NCBI GenBank assembly: GCA_015179125.1
Contig: WHVA01000262.1
Location: 88,036 to 152,035 of the forward strand
Direction: 5' to 3'
DNA: 64,000 nucleotides
Origin: Gautieria morchelliformis
Lineage: Eukaryota; Basidiomycota; Agaricomycetes; Gomphales; Gomphaceae
The position numbers were made by a program, and so were the translations under genes. The notes under the pieces are model-generated. The model saw nothing but the letters and a program-made list of their open reading frames with translations. It was not told where the DNA came from and ran no database searches. Numbering within the stretch: the stretch's first letter is position 1; every line of letters starts with the position of its first letter. Of the stretch, positions 1-12,300 are shown one piece after another.

Positions 1-116
1 GCGGCCTTGGCTTCGGAGTCATCTTCATTGATCGGGGTTCCGAGCTTGACAGTACAGGCGACGTCTTGTTCGTTTTCTACACTACGCTTGACTCGGTGGG
101 TTAGTTTGTTCCACAT
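1..116 (-). CDS. N-terminal fragment of an unknown protein at the window edge
   Basis: An ATG at 116 (minus strand) opens a frame that runs without a stop for 38 codons to the left edge. The product starts MWNKLTHRVKRSVENEQDV and continues as a mixed charged, soluble-looking sequence. No domain is recognisable in so short a piece and the rest of the gene lies outside the window. The frame could be chance, but it is open throughout and uses codons like those of the host genes here. Function unknown. Confidence 0.35.
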   Translation of the reverse strand, partial: MWNKLTHRVKRSVENEQDVACTVKLGTPINEDDSEAKA

Positions 117-3081
117 AGTCGTCGTGCCTGGTGCAAGCCTGATCAAAGATAAGTGGGGATAGTGACAGTCGCGTCGAACAAACTTTTCGGTCACGTGATC
201 GCTTAGGTTCTGGTAATACGATAGTATAACGAACTGTGTGGGGAACTTAGTGCCAAATGGAATTCAATGCGCGCGACTTCAACTTCATAACGTAATTAGC
301 TTTACAAGTATACGCCAAATGGAACTGTCCACCCAGTGCCACCCACCAAATCATACATCAAGCACGTTTATGTAAATAGAACACTGGTTGTCTACTATTC
401 GCTATTCCCAGCCTTCTCCATGATAGGATCCATGAGTGCAGCTCTACATGACAGTGGAAAAGTCGATGGTCCAGTAAATCCGACGCATGGCAATAAGTCT
501 GTGTCCCTCTTTCACAGATGCCGGCTAGCCCTTGGTTTTCGAACGAACTACGATTTTATCCTCTGTTCGTGTGCTTGGTCTTCTGAGCAGCCCTTCCTCT
601 GATTCTCGCACGGTTCCAGGGATAATCATTTCGAGTTTTATGGTGTTTTTCAGTGCCATACGAGCTCCATACCTCCATCCGCCTACATCAGACGTTGGGT
701 TCCGTTTATTCATTTGGGGAGATAAGTTGTGGAGAGACTTGCGTTGGTGGACCGAGTCGCGCCGACGTACTGGCAGGCTTTCATCTTCAGAGGCAGTCTA
801 TATATAATTCCTATCATCAACCAAGCTATTCAGTTATACACCGGACAGCTCCCCATCCAATCCAGGAATGAGATCGGTCGTAGGCTGAGTTCTGATGTGT
901 CGTGTCCGATCCATGCCCTAAAACCGGCTCTAAGGGGTGACCAGTGAACACTGCATTGACACCATGCAAGTCGAAGCATATCCTGGATAGCTCCGCCTAG
1001 GCCATTCCTACACCATCATGAATGCAACCCCGATGAACCACCGCTGCCACATGGGCATCAACCAAGCGCGTGTCCCCAGGCTGACGTTAAGTCTCGAGTC
1101 TCGACAGCGGCAGAACTAAGCAGGGTACCTGAGTGTTGCTGCGAGTGTACACAGATCTGCAGAACATATGCTACACCATACGTATTGAGTATGAATGAAG
1201 CTCAGAACTAGGCTGATAGTACGCTGTGAACGCCCCCCGGCGATCGCGTATTCTATTGCGTTGGCCAGTAGGGGTATGGTTGCTGCTGAGGTGTGGGATA
1301 GAGCTGAAGTTCATAGACAGAGGTAGGAGATGTGTTTCAAAGACGACATCGTGCTGCGCCTCCACAGTAGACCTGATAGCTCTATTTCATTGGAATGCCG
1401 CCCATTCAGTGCCAAGCTTAAACCCTTCGCAATGCCTATGAGTAGATGCTGATCCGTAACAACACGGGATATCCACCTAATGACAAGAGCGAAATTTATG
1501 TAAAGCTTGTTCGCGACTGCTTGTTGTTCGTCCGTCCGTCCGTCCCTGACTTCATAGTTGATCCGATATAGGGAGAACACTATGCATGTCCGCAGTGTTC
1601 AACAGGGTAATAATTTGATACGGAGATATATAGGGGAGGTGGGAGGACCTGTTCAACCAAGAAGTAGCACGTAATCGTTGACTAATCCCCGATCGAACCT
1701 TCCTTTTCAGTCATGGCCATCATGCTGTGACTTGCGTCGAATACGTACTACTTTTTGCACGTTCTATAAATATACTTGACGTCATTCACACCCATGGCGA
1801 ATATATCCCGCTCACGAATACTGATAAGCAATGTACTCTTCGTGGGGTACGGCCATTTTCTAGTAAACAATTTGCTACCAATAATTACTCGCCAAGCTCC
1901 GCGCCTAATATTTGCAATTCAGTTTGTAATTATCGGTAGCAAATTTGATTTACTGCGAGCGTTCGCTCAGCGCGCGCTGAAGCTGCGCGCCAGGCTGCTA
2001 TGAGTCATCGACCTAGCTCTGAGTCAGTCTTTGATTTGCTGCATCTGCTATGCCCCGTGAAGGAAGACTATACACCTATGCGCCAGGCCATACGGTTTTC
2101 CGAACACTATGATGTGTACAGCCTGCCATAAGTACTTGGAATTTTTCGCCGGGCTCAGGCGTGCTCATGTTGACTACTGCTTTACTGCCCAACTGCGCTG
2201 CGCAGGCAGGGCTCGCGTCTTGAGTACGGGCCTGGGTCTGTTCCTACTAGTACAGCTCCTCGGGCCTCGTTTCGCCGGATCCACCGTCAGCGTGACGGTA
2301 TTGAGATTTTTGGCTTCAGTGTAGCCAACGATACAGCGTCCACCCACCTTATGTGACGTACGTGAGTGTATCTCCCTGCCTACTATGGTATAGTATATAA
2401 TTCTGGACGTTTCCCGTCCTGCACCACATGTGAGGAGAGCTGCTATTAGTATATATTGGCTCTGGGTACCTGTAGAACCTGTGTTTCCTCCACATCTGAT
2501 AACCATGCACGCCAGTGGGCCACGCTCGGAACGTCCAGTCGAGTCGGCGTTCAACTACATGGTAGACCACTGGAGAATCAACTCAGGGTCATAGAGCCTT
2601 TGCTGCGAAAAAATGTGGGGAGTAACATTGGCAATAATCTAGTTCCCGCATCTATTGCGTTAAATACACCCATAGGACCTCCAATAGTTCCTGCCTCTCA
2701 TACTCAATGACCCCGACTACCACCCCGTACATACGAGTTACAACATTTATAGTACAACCTGGACAGCATCCCATTATGATCTTCGCGATTATAGGATGCA
2801 ACGTGGCAAAAACGTGAGACAGGCGGGCGATCGATCGATCAATGCTGGGAATTGAAATGGTGCTTGAACGCGGGACGTGGAAGGCGAGTAGAGGTGAAGG
2901 GAGGCGAACGGTTGGGTGGCATAGTACGTGTGTTATAATGTAGTGTGATAAGTATGGCGTTAAATCACGATAATCGGGCTGATGACTAGCGTTGATACTA
3001 GAGACGAGATGGAGTCATGCGCAGAATTCAAGAGAGGCAAGTTACTTACCTGTCACCAGTTTTTCCGTTGGGCCACTCCTG
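117..3081. other. Gene-poor stretch, nothing assignable
   Basis: About 3 kb with only short, unconvincing open frames on both strands, the longest about 126 codons at 2174-2554 minus, with no recognisable domain. A short CGTC microsatellite lies near 1525-1547 and a GATC run near 2829-2841. I saw no transposon ends, tRNA or splice-linked coding pattern. Decayed sequence or long regulatory DNA are both possible. Confidence 0.4.
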
Positions 3082-3192
3082 TCATGCGATGACACAATAA
3101 TCCCCCAGGTCACTGGGATCCTGATCGATGACCCCACTCCCAGCACTCGCAGTGCCACTGCCTTTCGATGAGGACTCTTGCGAAGATGGCAT
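3082..3192 (-). CDS. Candidate lipopeptide mating-pheromone precursor (CaaX box)
   Basis: A 36-residue ORF starts at the ATG at 3192 and ends with Tyr-Cys-Val-Ile-Ala and a TGA stop. The Cys-aliphatic-aliphatic-Ala tail is a CaaX farnesylation box. Short precursors ending in CVIA or CVVA, often after an aromatic residue, are the hallmark of basidiomycete mating pheromones, which are farnesylated, carboxymethylated, secreted and read by STE3-type receptors. The N-terminal part is rich in Ser, Gly and Ala and has no signal peptide, as expected for that export route. A TATATAAA box lies about 90 bp upstream. A consensus donor (GTAAGT, starting near 3046) follows the stop, so a 3'-UTR intron is possible. 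Oddities: it is shorter than most precursors and lacks the usual Glu-Arg-type processing pair. No STE3 receptor was seen in the window. Alternatives are another small prenylated protein or chance. Confidence 0.55.
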   Translation of the reverse strand: MPSSQESSSKGSGTASAGSGVIDQDPSDLGDYCVIA

Positions 3193-5137
3193 ATCAGAGT
3201 ACGAGTAAAATGCTTGGACAAGGTTGGTTAATGCGAACTTGGGTTAAATAATAGCAGTGGGGGCAGCGCAGTTGGTGGTTTATATAGCTGCGAGCTCCAG
3301 CGCGTAACCGGGTACCCGTAATAAGTGCGGTATAAATGGATTGAATTATGCTGATTGCAGTAAGTATCGTATTGGCTGAGGCTTAGCACAGGGTAGCGCA
3401 AGCGCTGCCATCGGTGGCGCTCGTGCCGTAGTCGCTGACCGTCGGGACCAACTGTAAGTACGGGAAAGTGACGTTACGCCGGGCACGTCACGGCGTGCCC
3501 GGGTACTAGTAGGTACCCGTAGAATATTGCGATGCGTGGAGCTCAACGTATGCGGTGCCCTCTGCTGTATACACGGCGGCGGGAATCTTTGAAACCGGAA
3601 TGGTGCACAGGGTTCGGTACAGATATCTTACATATTACGTACTTCCACGAACTACCTAAGCCGTTATCCAGCGAACGGTAGGCTATTGCTATACTCCGTT
3701 ATCATGATTTGCAATGCTTATAAGAACCGAATTGAAAGAGACCCGCACTAGTATTGTGATGGACCAGGCATTTGAAACAAGCAAGTACTGAGTGGTTGTA
3801 TGTACACATCACGCTGGCGGCGACGAAGCGATGACCGAACCTTGCAGAAATCATACAAAGAAGGAAACCTCCCGGTCCAGCCACGATGATCCTCCTGAGA
3901 TACATATCAAGATGTGCATGATTGTGGATCATCCTGGTTGCCTGTCCTTCTCGCAGGATCACAGGATCACGCACATCGTCCCTGCGCATGCTGTCCCTAC
4001 CCATGTAATAGGCATGGTACAGTATTCGATGATACTTACCGTGAGTATTCCAACCCGTCTTGGTTTGAGATTACGATGAGAGCGGAGCTTAGTTAGCAAC
4101 TTGACATCCTCCGTCCAGAGCTACTGTTGTACCAACAGCCTCACACCGTCTACAGTATAAATGGAGACTCCAACTCGAATCTCGATAACACATAAGAACC
4201 CTTATCCGCACATAGTAAATATAAATCAACGGGGCGAGTACTATCCAGGGACGTCGGGTATGGTTCCGGAACTAGTAATTCTATCAGAACTAAAGCCACA
4301 GGCCGTCGGCGGCACTCTGAATTCGTCTATCGCCCGGATCTAGCCTGTATGGCACGTGGCAGCTTGACTCTTCGCCGGAGCTGCTTTGTTGCCTCCAGTC
4401 CCTGTCTAACGGCCCGTTCAGCATGAAGTTGTCTGGCTGAGGGTGCTGAGCGTGAAGACGCATGTACGCGAACGTATCGGGATGTTCGTCACTGGCGCGA
4501 TCGGCAGCACCACTGTATTGCTCTGCTATCCGAGTGACTCCAGCAACAGTCGATTACTTTACCCCTGTTCCGCTCTCCCTCAGTCTCAGATGCTTCATGG
4601 TCGCTTATCTCTGTCAAATATCCTGCCGTTATCTTCGTGATGGCTCTGTTTTGCACCCCCGTTCTAAGATCCAGGGATGCACACACCCTGACGGCTTTCA
4701 GCTATTACTGGGACCAGCATCACCCACTGCGAAGTCATCGCTGCCCCATTTAGTTTGCGGCCGATGCTCTTTGTAAACCCCGCCCAAAAGGCGGGAGCTC
4801 TCTGCCGCAGCCTTGCGTCGCGGAGCTGCTTTGACGGCCCGTATCTCTGTTTAATGCGGCGTCATCACGATATGTCGTAGACGACAGTCACGTTACTAAT
4901 ACACGATGTCTAGAATGCACAGTCACGTAAGTACACTATCATCACGTCAGGGGACATGACGTGTGTTCGACCACTTGGGCGCGGTCGCATGCCGAATCCC
5001 GCCACCAGCTACCACCAACGTCCCGCAAAATTTTGGTGCAGTCACATTCGGGCTGGGATCTGACCGTGGCGAGCGTGTTGGCCTTGACCAGAGCATATTA
5101 ATGCACGGCTCAGAGAAGTGGCCAGAGGAAGTACAAC
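3193..5137. other. No gene recognised
   Basis: Only short frames occur, with no domain I can name. A TATA box for the neighbouring mini-gene lies at 3279-3286. The segment GGAGCTGCTTTG occurs twice (near 4377 and 4821) in otherwise unlike surroundings. Confidence 0.35.
3279..3286 (-). promoter_or_regulatory. TATA box of the pheromone-like gene
   Basis: Read on the minus strand this is TATATAAA, about 90 bp upstream of the ATG at 3192, with no intervening ATG in the leader. The strong TATA box favours a genuine, highly induced short gene. Confidence 0.5.
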
Positions 5138-5866
5138 ATGTCATTCGGGAACGGCCTTTTCTTGCGCACTGTGAAACTGGACGACCTCGATCTAGACTCA
5201 CAGTTTGTGGTCAAGATGCACGCATACCGCTCGAGGAACATGGCCCGAATTAAGACAACCCGAAGGCTCGCTGCTTCGACACGCACAGGGCACAGGCATA
5301 GTGAAGGGCGTAGCACAGCTTGAACATTTCGAAAATCAGACGCAGCGACGATCCAAATGACTTGGAGATACTATTTTGGTAACCGCCCAGATAGACCAAC
5401 TGACCACAGAGGAGTTGAAATTGACACTCGGGTTGTCCGGGGCGGTAGAGACCATTGATCAATTTGAATATGCAAGGATTTGTTGCTGGCGTTTCGTGAT
5501 GCTGTTCTTGGTGTGTCTCCTGACCTTGTATTTTTTCCCCTGTCATGATGTAACAGGCATACCGCTCCGCGACAGCAGCATATTCTTATTAATCCTGATG
5601 GCGCAGGGGACAATCCAGGGATCCTTAGGCTTCATGCCATTCGAGTTGAGAGATACTCAACGGAAAGGCAGATTGTAGGTTGTTTGCCCATACACATTTC
5701 CAGGAGTTTACCGCCAGGGATTTCAGGGCACTTAGCGCTTTATGTCCAGGAACGCTCTCGACGGGGTAAGAGACCTCACACGTACATTGGCGATCTGGAG
5801 GCATTTTACGTTGTTCTCTGGTGGATCCTTATGGTCTATTCTGGGCCACATAAAGCCAGCGCCTGA
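5138..5866 (+). pseudogene. Decayed FunK1 (fungal-type protein kinase) remnant
   Basis: Pieces of a FunK1 kinase are visible in different frames on the plus strand. Near 5579-5602 the sequence reads HILINPDG, then DNPGIL, which matches the part after the catalytic HRD in this family (NILI, then GxLIDxD). Near 5774-5830 it reads PHTYIGDLEAFYVVLWWIL, the family's His-Asp-x-Glu-Ser/Ala-Phe/helix element. Around 5138-5250 a stretch with FVVKMHAYRSRNM could be the ATP-binding lysine region. No single frame joins these pieces, the HRD itself is lost, and in-frame stops intervene. FunK1 genes are a large, fast-turnover family in Agaricomycetes; an intact relative lies at 37726-40094 in this window. 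The two show no close nucleotide match by eye. Boundaries are approximate. Confidence 0.5.
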
Positions 5867-6389
5867 AGCGCAGGCCACTCAGCCTTACAGACAGAGAATA
5901 TTCGATTGACGTGACTATCCTAATAGCGGAGCTTATTTTGCGAGTTTATGTTCGAACCAAGAAACCATCCCCGGCGTCATTGCAAGGAACCTACGCTATC
6001 TCTGAACGATCACCCTGCAGGCACTGCTTCAAAACTCACGTTGAAGGTATGGTCCGCCTTCCATATTACTGTCTATGCCTAATTAAGCATTTCCGCCCCC
6101 CGCGTTCGGAACTCCGGATTCGGGCATTTTGGGGTTCAGATAGCAGACATTATCGATTTATCAGCTGAAAGCCGATGAATTAGCAACAGCGACGAATTGG
6201 TTGAAACCTCTCACTGCGCTTCTGATGATATCCGCATCACCAATCACCATTTCATGCTCTTCTTGTTCCGCTGTAAAGCATGTAAAGGATGCCTTCCCCG
6301 CACCACCCCCCAAAACTTAGACTAGACCACTACATACTACAACTGGAAAAAACTCGAAAGAAGTCACATGGGGCTTCCGAGTCAAACGC
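5867..6389. other. Intergenic, nothing assignable
   Basis: About 0.5 kb between the kinase remnant and the 3' end of the BTB gene. One 85-codon plus-strand frame (5911-6168) has no recognisable domain. Confidence 0.4.
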
Positions 6390-7390
6390 TTAAATTTTTT
6401 GTAACTGCTTTATCTGCGCAAGTGTCTCCTCCCTCAAGTCGTCCTCTGCTTCAAACAGTCGCTGCTCCCTGATGGTTTCGATCGCTGCTTGCTGACACGC
6501 ACGCGTGACGCCGTGGATACACATACTGCCTAACTTATGCAGGATTAGTTGCGACGCTGGGTCCTTCGGATGGAGCTGGTAATGTCTAGCTAACTCGTCC
6601 CGCCACGTCACCTCCAAGTTATATCGACACATGTGTGTCGGTATTCCGCAGCTGGTGTTGGAGTGCGGAAGTTTTAGCAGGTTGTCAGCAACCACGAGCC
6701 GGCGGTGGTTAATTGCAGCTTGGGTCGTGACGATCAGGTGACAGAGCGGATCGCCAAGTTCTGTGAAATGCTCGCGTGTAAGCTCGTGTGTTGGCACCGC
6801 CATCAGGTCTCTGTATGCGGGGCCTATCCATTCCTCTACGCCGAACCTTACGGCTAAAGACAGCCTCATTGCTGGGGATATCGCCACATGATCCATCGCA
6901 TTGATTGCAAAGCAGCGAGCATCTTCCCATTCTAAAAAAGTCGCGAGCTCCAGAATATCCCTCAAAGAGGAAATTAGTGAGGGTGAGGGTGACGTCCAAT
7001 GCTGGGGGTTTGAGGTGAATGGGGAGGACAGGGTACATTAAAGAAATTTACCGATAATACCAACCCAAGAGGCTGTCAAATTTCGATTCAGTAAATGGAT
7101 CACCCAGCACAATTGGGTTCTCATCACTTAGCCCCTCTGCCTTTGTTGGGGACTCACTGTTTCCATGGATTGAAAACAGACGTTTACAAATGGGAGAATG
7201 TGGCTGAAGAAGTGACATGTGCAGCTTATACAACTTCTTCCCAACCTGTAAGTAGGCTCGGGTGGTTATTGATACATAAGTTACAAATGAGGTCACTCAC
7301 TAGAAATATAGCGGAACCGTCAGAGAAATAAAATCGTGTATGACGGAACTTGATCCTTGGCGAGTGGGGAGTGGATGAGGGTGAGCGCAT
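6390..7390 (-). CDS. BTB/POZ domain protein
   Basis: Three exons (7390-7301, 7245-7052, 6960-6390) with GTGAGT and GTAAAT donors give 284 residues. Around residues 22-40 the sequence reads FSDGSAIFLVGKKLYKLH, the typical start of the fungal BTB fold, followed by a stretch with NPIVLGDPFTESKFDSLLGWYY that fits the middle of the BTB. The C-terminal half (DILELATFLEWEDARCFAI, then a His/Glu-rich helical region) matches the large Agaricomycete family of BTB proteins that carry no other named domain. Such proteins dimerise and may act as adaptors for cullin-3 ubiquitin ligases; the substrate is unknown. The start was set at the first ATG in frame (7390). Splice phases close without any stop. The family assignment is firm; the function is inferred only from the fold. 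Confidence 0.85.
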
Positions 7391-8156
7391 ACTATGGTCA
7401 GCAGCTGAGTCTCAAATGTTTTCGCGAATACAGCACGTAATAAATACTAGATTGTTTGGCAAAAGCATTAGTAAGTATCAGCCCATTTTGAAAGGGTTTG
7501 TGAATTGAATGGTGACTACCAAGCGTAAAGCAGTCTGTGGCCGAATCGAACTTTTCCAATGCTTACTCCGACGGGGTATACAGTCCTACCTACCTAAAAG
7601 TGGACGAAACAGGCTGCTCATAGGGCCTCCTGCTCGAAAAACGCTTAGATGTGATACATGAATTGCCTTAGATACCTACTGTGATGCCCTGAGAGATACA
7701 GATCCACGCAATGGGAAAGAATTCCATATGTGCCGTGAGAAGCAGAAGACTCTTGAAAGCAGTGTTAGAATCTCCCCTCAGCCCCACTAAGTACCGCGAT
7801 CGCAGTTGCAAAGTAGTCGATATCGAGTACGTTCCCAAAGCCAGAGTGTGACGAAAGCCCTTAGTTCTTGGCACCCATGCAAAGGCTAAACGGGGGTCTA
7901 CTTTGCGTCAACTCACAACGCACAACTTGAAGGTGGACGTCGTATGCTGCGGTCGGCATAAACCCGTCTAGTCGTACAGTTGGGTGACAGCCAAGGCTGA
8001 TATAAGTATGGATAACGAGCAGCTTCAGCTTCAGCAGCGAAGGAGTGGGGTTGAGGATTTTAGCTGCAGAGTACTCATGTGGTGATGGAGGTTAGAGGTA
8101 AGGAGCCGAAGTACCCGGGCGGAAATTTCCCACGCTCTGCTCCCTCGTTGACAGCA
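7391..8156. other. Divergent intergenic region between the BTB and NDUFA6 genes
   Basis: About 0.77 kb that should contain both promoters, since the genes diverge. A small frame at 7668-7874 minus has no recognisable domain. No clear TATA box stands out for either gene. Confidence 0.4.
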
Positions 8157-8679
8157 ATGACCACCATTCCCTCGCGGCTAGCCCGCATAACGCGTACCTC
8201 CTCCAGTCCCACCGAGGCCCGTTCCCTCGCTATCCAGCTCTACCGCGACTGGTACCGCTCCGTAAGCACCATTTCTCACATCTCACCACCCCGCTCACAC
8301 ACACTAGGCCCCCGAAATTGTCTCCCTCTATGCCCTCACAATCTCCCCCACCCTGATCCGACAACGTATACGCGAGGAATTCGAACGCAACCGCTACGTC
8401 ACGGACGTCCGCGTAGTCGATCGCCTCATCCTCAAATGGCGGCAAGAGTACCAGGAGACAATGAATTGCTGGAAGCAGGAGCCGCATATTATGGGAATGC
8501 TGTTGCAGCCGAAAGAGAGGCCGAAGGAGGCATTTTTGCAGAAGTTCTTTCAGGTGCGCATCGTATCCTGGGCCATGCTTGTGCAGTCCTGAAATGTGCG
8601 CTTGCTGTTGATGTTGATATAGGGAAGAGAAGATGAGGGTGTCATTCCTGCTGTATCATCGTCAAGCAGTGGGTTTTAG
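8157..8679 (+). CDS. NDUFA6: NADH:ubiquinone oxidoreductase LYR subunit (complex I B14)
   Basis: Three exons (8157-8261, 8308-8553, 8623-8679) give 135 residues with exact phase-0 junctions. Near the N-terminus the sequence reads SLAIQLYRDWYRS, the LYR motif of Complex1_LYR proteins. Then come APEIVSLYAL, IRQRIREEFERNRYVTD and a basic helix typical of the B14 subunit. The tail, GREDEGVIPA followed by a serine run, is encoded by the small last exon. In this family the LYR protein binds the mitochondrial acyl carrier protein and anchors it to the matrix arm of complex I. The length fits fungal orthologs (about 125-140 residues). The start at 8157 is the first ATG preceding the conserved region; an upstream ATG at 8079 in another model is not needed. 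Confidence 0.9.
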
Positions 8680-9334
8680 ATGTTGAGAACAGGCAGACTG
8701 CATCTTCGGTGTGGCACGAGCACCATGGGCTTCTTTTACCGCATGCACGACGAGCGACAGGTTGCCCTGACCGAAAGCTGCCCCTCGCTCCATGCACTGA
8801 TCTCTCAGGCATGAGTCAGGAGACGTGAAACCAGCTAGTCCTGTCATGAGGTATATTGCACTCTGCATGATTACAGCGAAGTGCCCCGCTTGTGGCCCTG
8901 GTTTCTGGCACGACTGAGACCCAATACTTATCTGTGTAAGGGTGGGCGTTTCAGACAGACTTGCGCTGTGGTACTTGTCAATCTTTCATCGCTAGCGTAT
9001 AATAATCTTAAGGTAAGAGGCACCGAATCCTCATCAGTCGGACCAGGGAACTTCAATGATTAATGTGGGATCGCTGCCAGTGGTAGTTGTATCTTCATTA
9101 AAATGTTATGTCAGTCCTTTCTAGAGTACTCTGAGTTGATGCACTTACTGGCGAGTACTTATATAACTTGAAAATGAGGATACAGTATATAGATTGGTTC
9201 AACTTTACTAACTTGGGGGCCCAATACACCTTGCTTATGATGAGCTTGCTCAGTCGCGCCGATAAATTATTCTAGGCTCATGCGCACCAAGTCATACAAC
9301 ATCTCGATACCAATAGACATGCTAATATCAAGGT
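8680..9334. other. Convergent intergenic region, no gene seen
   Basis: About 650 bp between the 3' ends of NDUFA6 (plus) and LHS1 (minus). It contains only short frames and should hold the two poly(A) regions. Confidence 0.4.
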
Positions 9335-12300
9335 CTATAACTCATCATGTTCTGGTCCAGACTGCTCCCCCTCGCGCCCAGTTTTCGTAGGTTCAACTCC
9401 CTCAGCCGTTGTCGTCGAAGTCTCGGTCGCAGCTTCCGTCGTGACCTCAGTCATACTACTAGAGGATTCAGAGGTGGTCGACTTTTTAGGTTTGGGGGCC
9501 TTTCGTCTCAAGAGTTTCATCATGTGGTTCTGTAACGTCACGCCTCTGGCCTTCACCTCCGCCGTCAGTAAGACCGGGTCCTCATACAGCGCAAGCTTCT
9601 TCTGCTTCTCCGAATTCTCCTTCAGCCAAGCCATGCTCACATTCAGACGCGACTCCGCATCTTGAAGCTCCTCCACGGTATACTTGTGAGGCATGTCAGT
9701 CGCTAGTTCAAGGGTATAGTTTTGACGTGCGGACTCGAGGAACGCATTGGTTGCTATAAAGGCTTGTTCCAAATCGGCGATCGCTGGTATAAGTGTTTCA
9801 GCCTCTTTGTATCGCGTTTGTATCGGTTTTTCAAAGCGTCTATCGAATGAAGTGAGAGCCAGTGCATTCAAAGTCACGCTCACTCACTCCAGCTCGTCTC
9901 GTTTGCCCCACAAATCTATGGTATCCGCAGAGTCTCCTGATTCTGAAAGCCAGTGGAAGGTGTCTTGGAGAGACTCAGATAGTTTATTCCTTTCATCCTC
10001 CTTCGAGTAGACTATGAAGGGACTGGTCGAGTCGCCGTCGAGCAAATCACGTAAACGATAAAGGTACGTTTCAAGGAGGTTTCGAGACTCTTCGCGTTGT
10101 CGCTTAGCCATTTCAGCCTGATCAATGGAAATGAGTCTGCAAGACAATAGTCAGCAAGCAAAAGGACCCCCAAGTTGGACCTTAAAGTTACCTTTCACGG
10201 GCTGTCCGTTTTTCCACGTACGTCAAAGGGTGAATCGAAAGCGGTGTAGCGTTAACTTTGAGGTTAATAGTACTCGGATCTTTGTCCTTTCCTTGCTGCT
10301 TCTTGTTCTCTGTGGAGGGCGAAGGTGATGGAACCGTGGTATCTGATGACTCAGTATCTGACGAAGTCGACGAGTCTGCAGAAGATGCTGCACCACCAAA
10401 TAGGCCCTTGAGCTTGCCTACCAAACATTTCGACGCTAGGGGCAACAGAAAGACGATTTGACTTACCCGCTATTGATTCATCTTTGATCTCGCCGAATGC
10501 CACCGCATCCTGCACAACAGCAAAGCCAGACTCTGAGAGTGCTACGGTAACCTTAACGACCGGGTCGATAGCTCCGCGTTCAGTGAGGTTTCCAAGAGCT
10601 TCGTTTACTTCAAGAATTTGAGCTTGCGAAATTTCTGAAGGAAATACCCTGTGTTTCGAATATTTCAATGTAGAGTTCTAATGAAAAGATAGTTCAGCCT
10701 TACCCTTCCTGAGGCGATTTATATGACAAGGTCAATATGAAGTCGTCCTTTCGCTTAAGGGTGAGTGTCTTCTTTGAGCCGTATTTCGAGCCAGCAGGGA
10801 ACAAGAGTGTACTGATGGTGCGCGAACCAACGGCTAAGATTGGACCATAATTCAGTTCAATCCTCGCGGAAATGGTGACTAAACATACCCGCGACTTTCG
10901 ATTCTGCAGTATAGGCTACTTGTACATCGTATGGCGTGATATCTTGCACCTTCATAGCCTTGGTCTTGAATTGACTGCTTATCGATGCTCCATAGAAGGC
11001 AGCTCCTGCACGATAAGTTAGGCAAGTTATCATATATACCTCTTAACACACTTACCGAGGACTGCCGCTTCGTCCGCGTTGACATTTTGCGCCATCTTAT
11101 CTCTAGGTTAACTCAGAGTCAATTCCAGAAAGTCCTAATTATGTGGGACGGTGAGCTCACTCGCCAACCAAAGCTCGGACAGCCTGTTGGATAATTGGTG
11201 TGCGTGAACTTCCTCCAGTCAGAATTACCGAAGTAATGTTGTCCTAGACGTTGTTAAGCGAGGCAGATGGAAGTAACAACTTGAGAACTTGCCAGAGTAA
11301 GACCCGCATTGTCTAACGCGTCTGTTATTGGCTGGGCAAAAGAGGGCTTCAGGTCCGCAAGTGCCTCCTCAAAACTTGTCCTAGAGACCTTGGACCTGTA
11401 ATCAATATCAAACGCAACGCTTTCGACCTGAGATGTATAGCATCTACGTCAATTCACACAAGGTGCAGAAATGTAAAGGGTTCATACAGTTGTTGCAGCG
11501 TCAGCGTTAGCACTCAAAACGGCCTTGACCCGACCCGCCTCTTTCCAAAATTTGGCCATTCCGCGTGGATCCGTGCGGATATCCTTACCGTGCTTGGCAT
11601 TGAAATCCTCGATTAAGATTTCCCGGAGTCGTCTATCGAGTTCGTTTCCACCAGTCCCACGAGAGTATCCAATGGATTTAACCTCGATGCTAGTCGTGTT
11701 GGTCTTTGACTTGGAAATTGATTTACTAGAAGTCGAGGGAGGCACAGAGGAAAATGTGACAACAGTGGCGCGGATGGAACCTGCTCCAGCGTCATAGATA
11801 ACGTGTGTCTCGGGGTTCTGGAACGTTCGCGTCAAGGCATAATTTATAGCGACTTGGCAAACCAGTGTAAGGTCTTATAAGCATATTAAACACATCATAT
11901 CAGATGCACACACCTGAAGTTCCATCATTAATTAAAGAAATTGGGCGGAGACCAGACACTTCTACGGCGTCTAGTACGGCTTGTCGTTCAAATTGCGAGA
12001 AGAAAGGAGGCACCTGTATTCCATGAGTACGAGAAGGCAAACGGTATTACAGTTACATATACCCACAGTCACTACCACGTCTGAAACTCTATCATCTGCG
12101 ACGGTTTCTGCAAGTTCTTTCACATATGCGAATTGCATCGCGATAAGCTCCTCGACACTCCACTCCGAATCATCTGCCTTGCGTAAACCGACAGTTTTTC
12201 GAGCAGTTTCGAAGATTTCCGTAGTCGAAATGGATGCGAAGAACGGGACGGCGTCAGCATCGAAGGTTTTACCCTGCAAATACTTTAGGGAGGAGAAGGA

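Noticed and set aside
2174-2554. 126-codon minus-strand frame in the gene-poor left end
   Set aside because: No domain, no splice partners, and composition like random sequence; not called.
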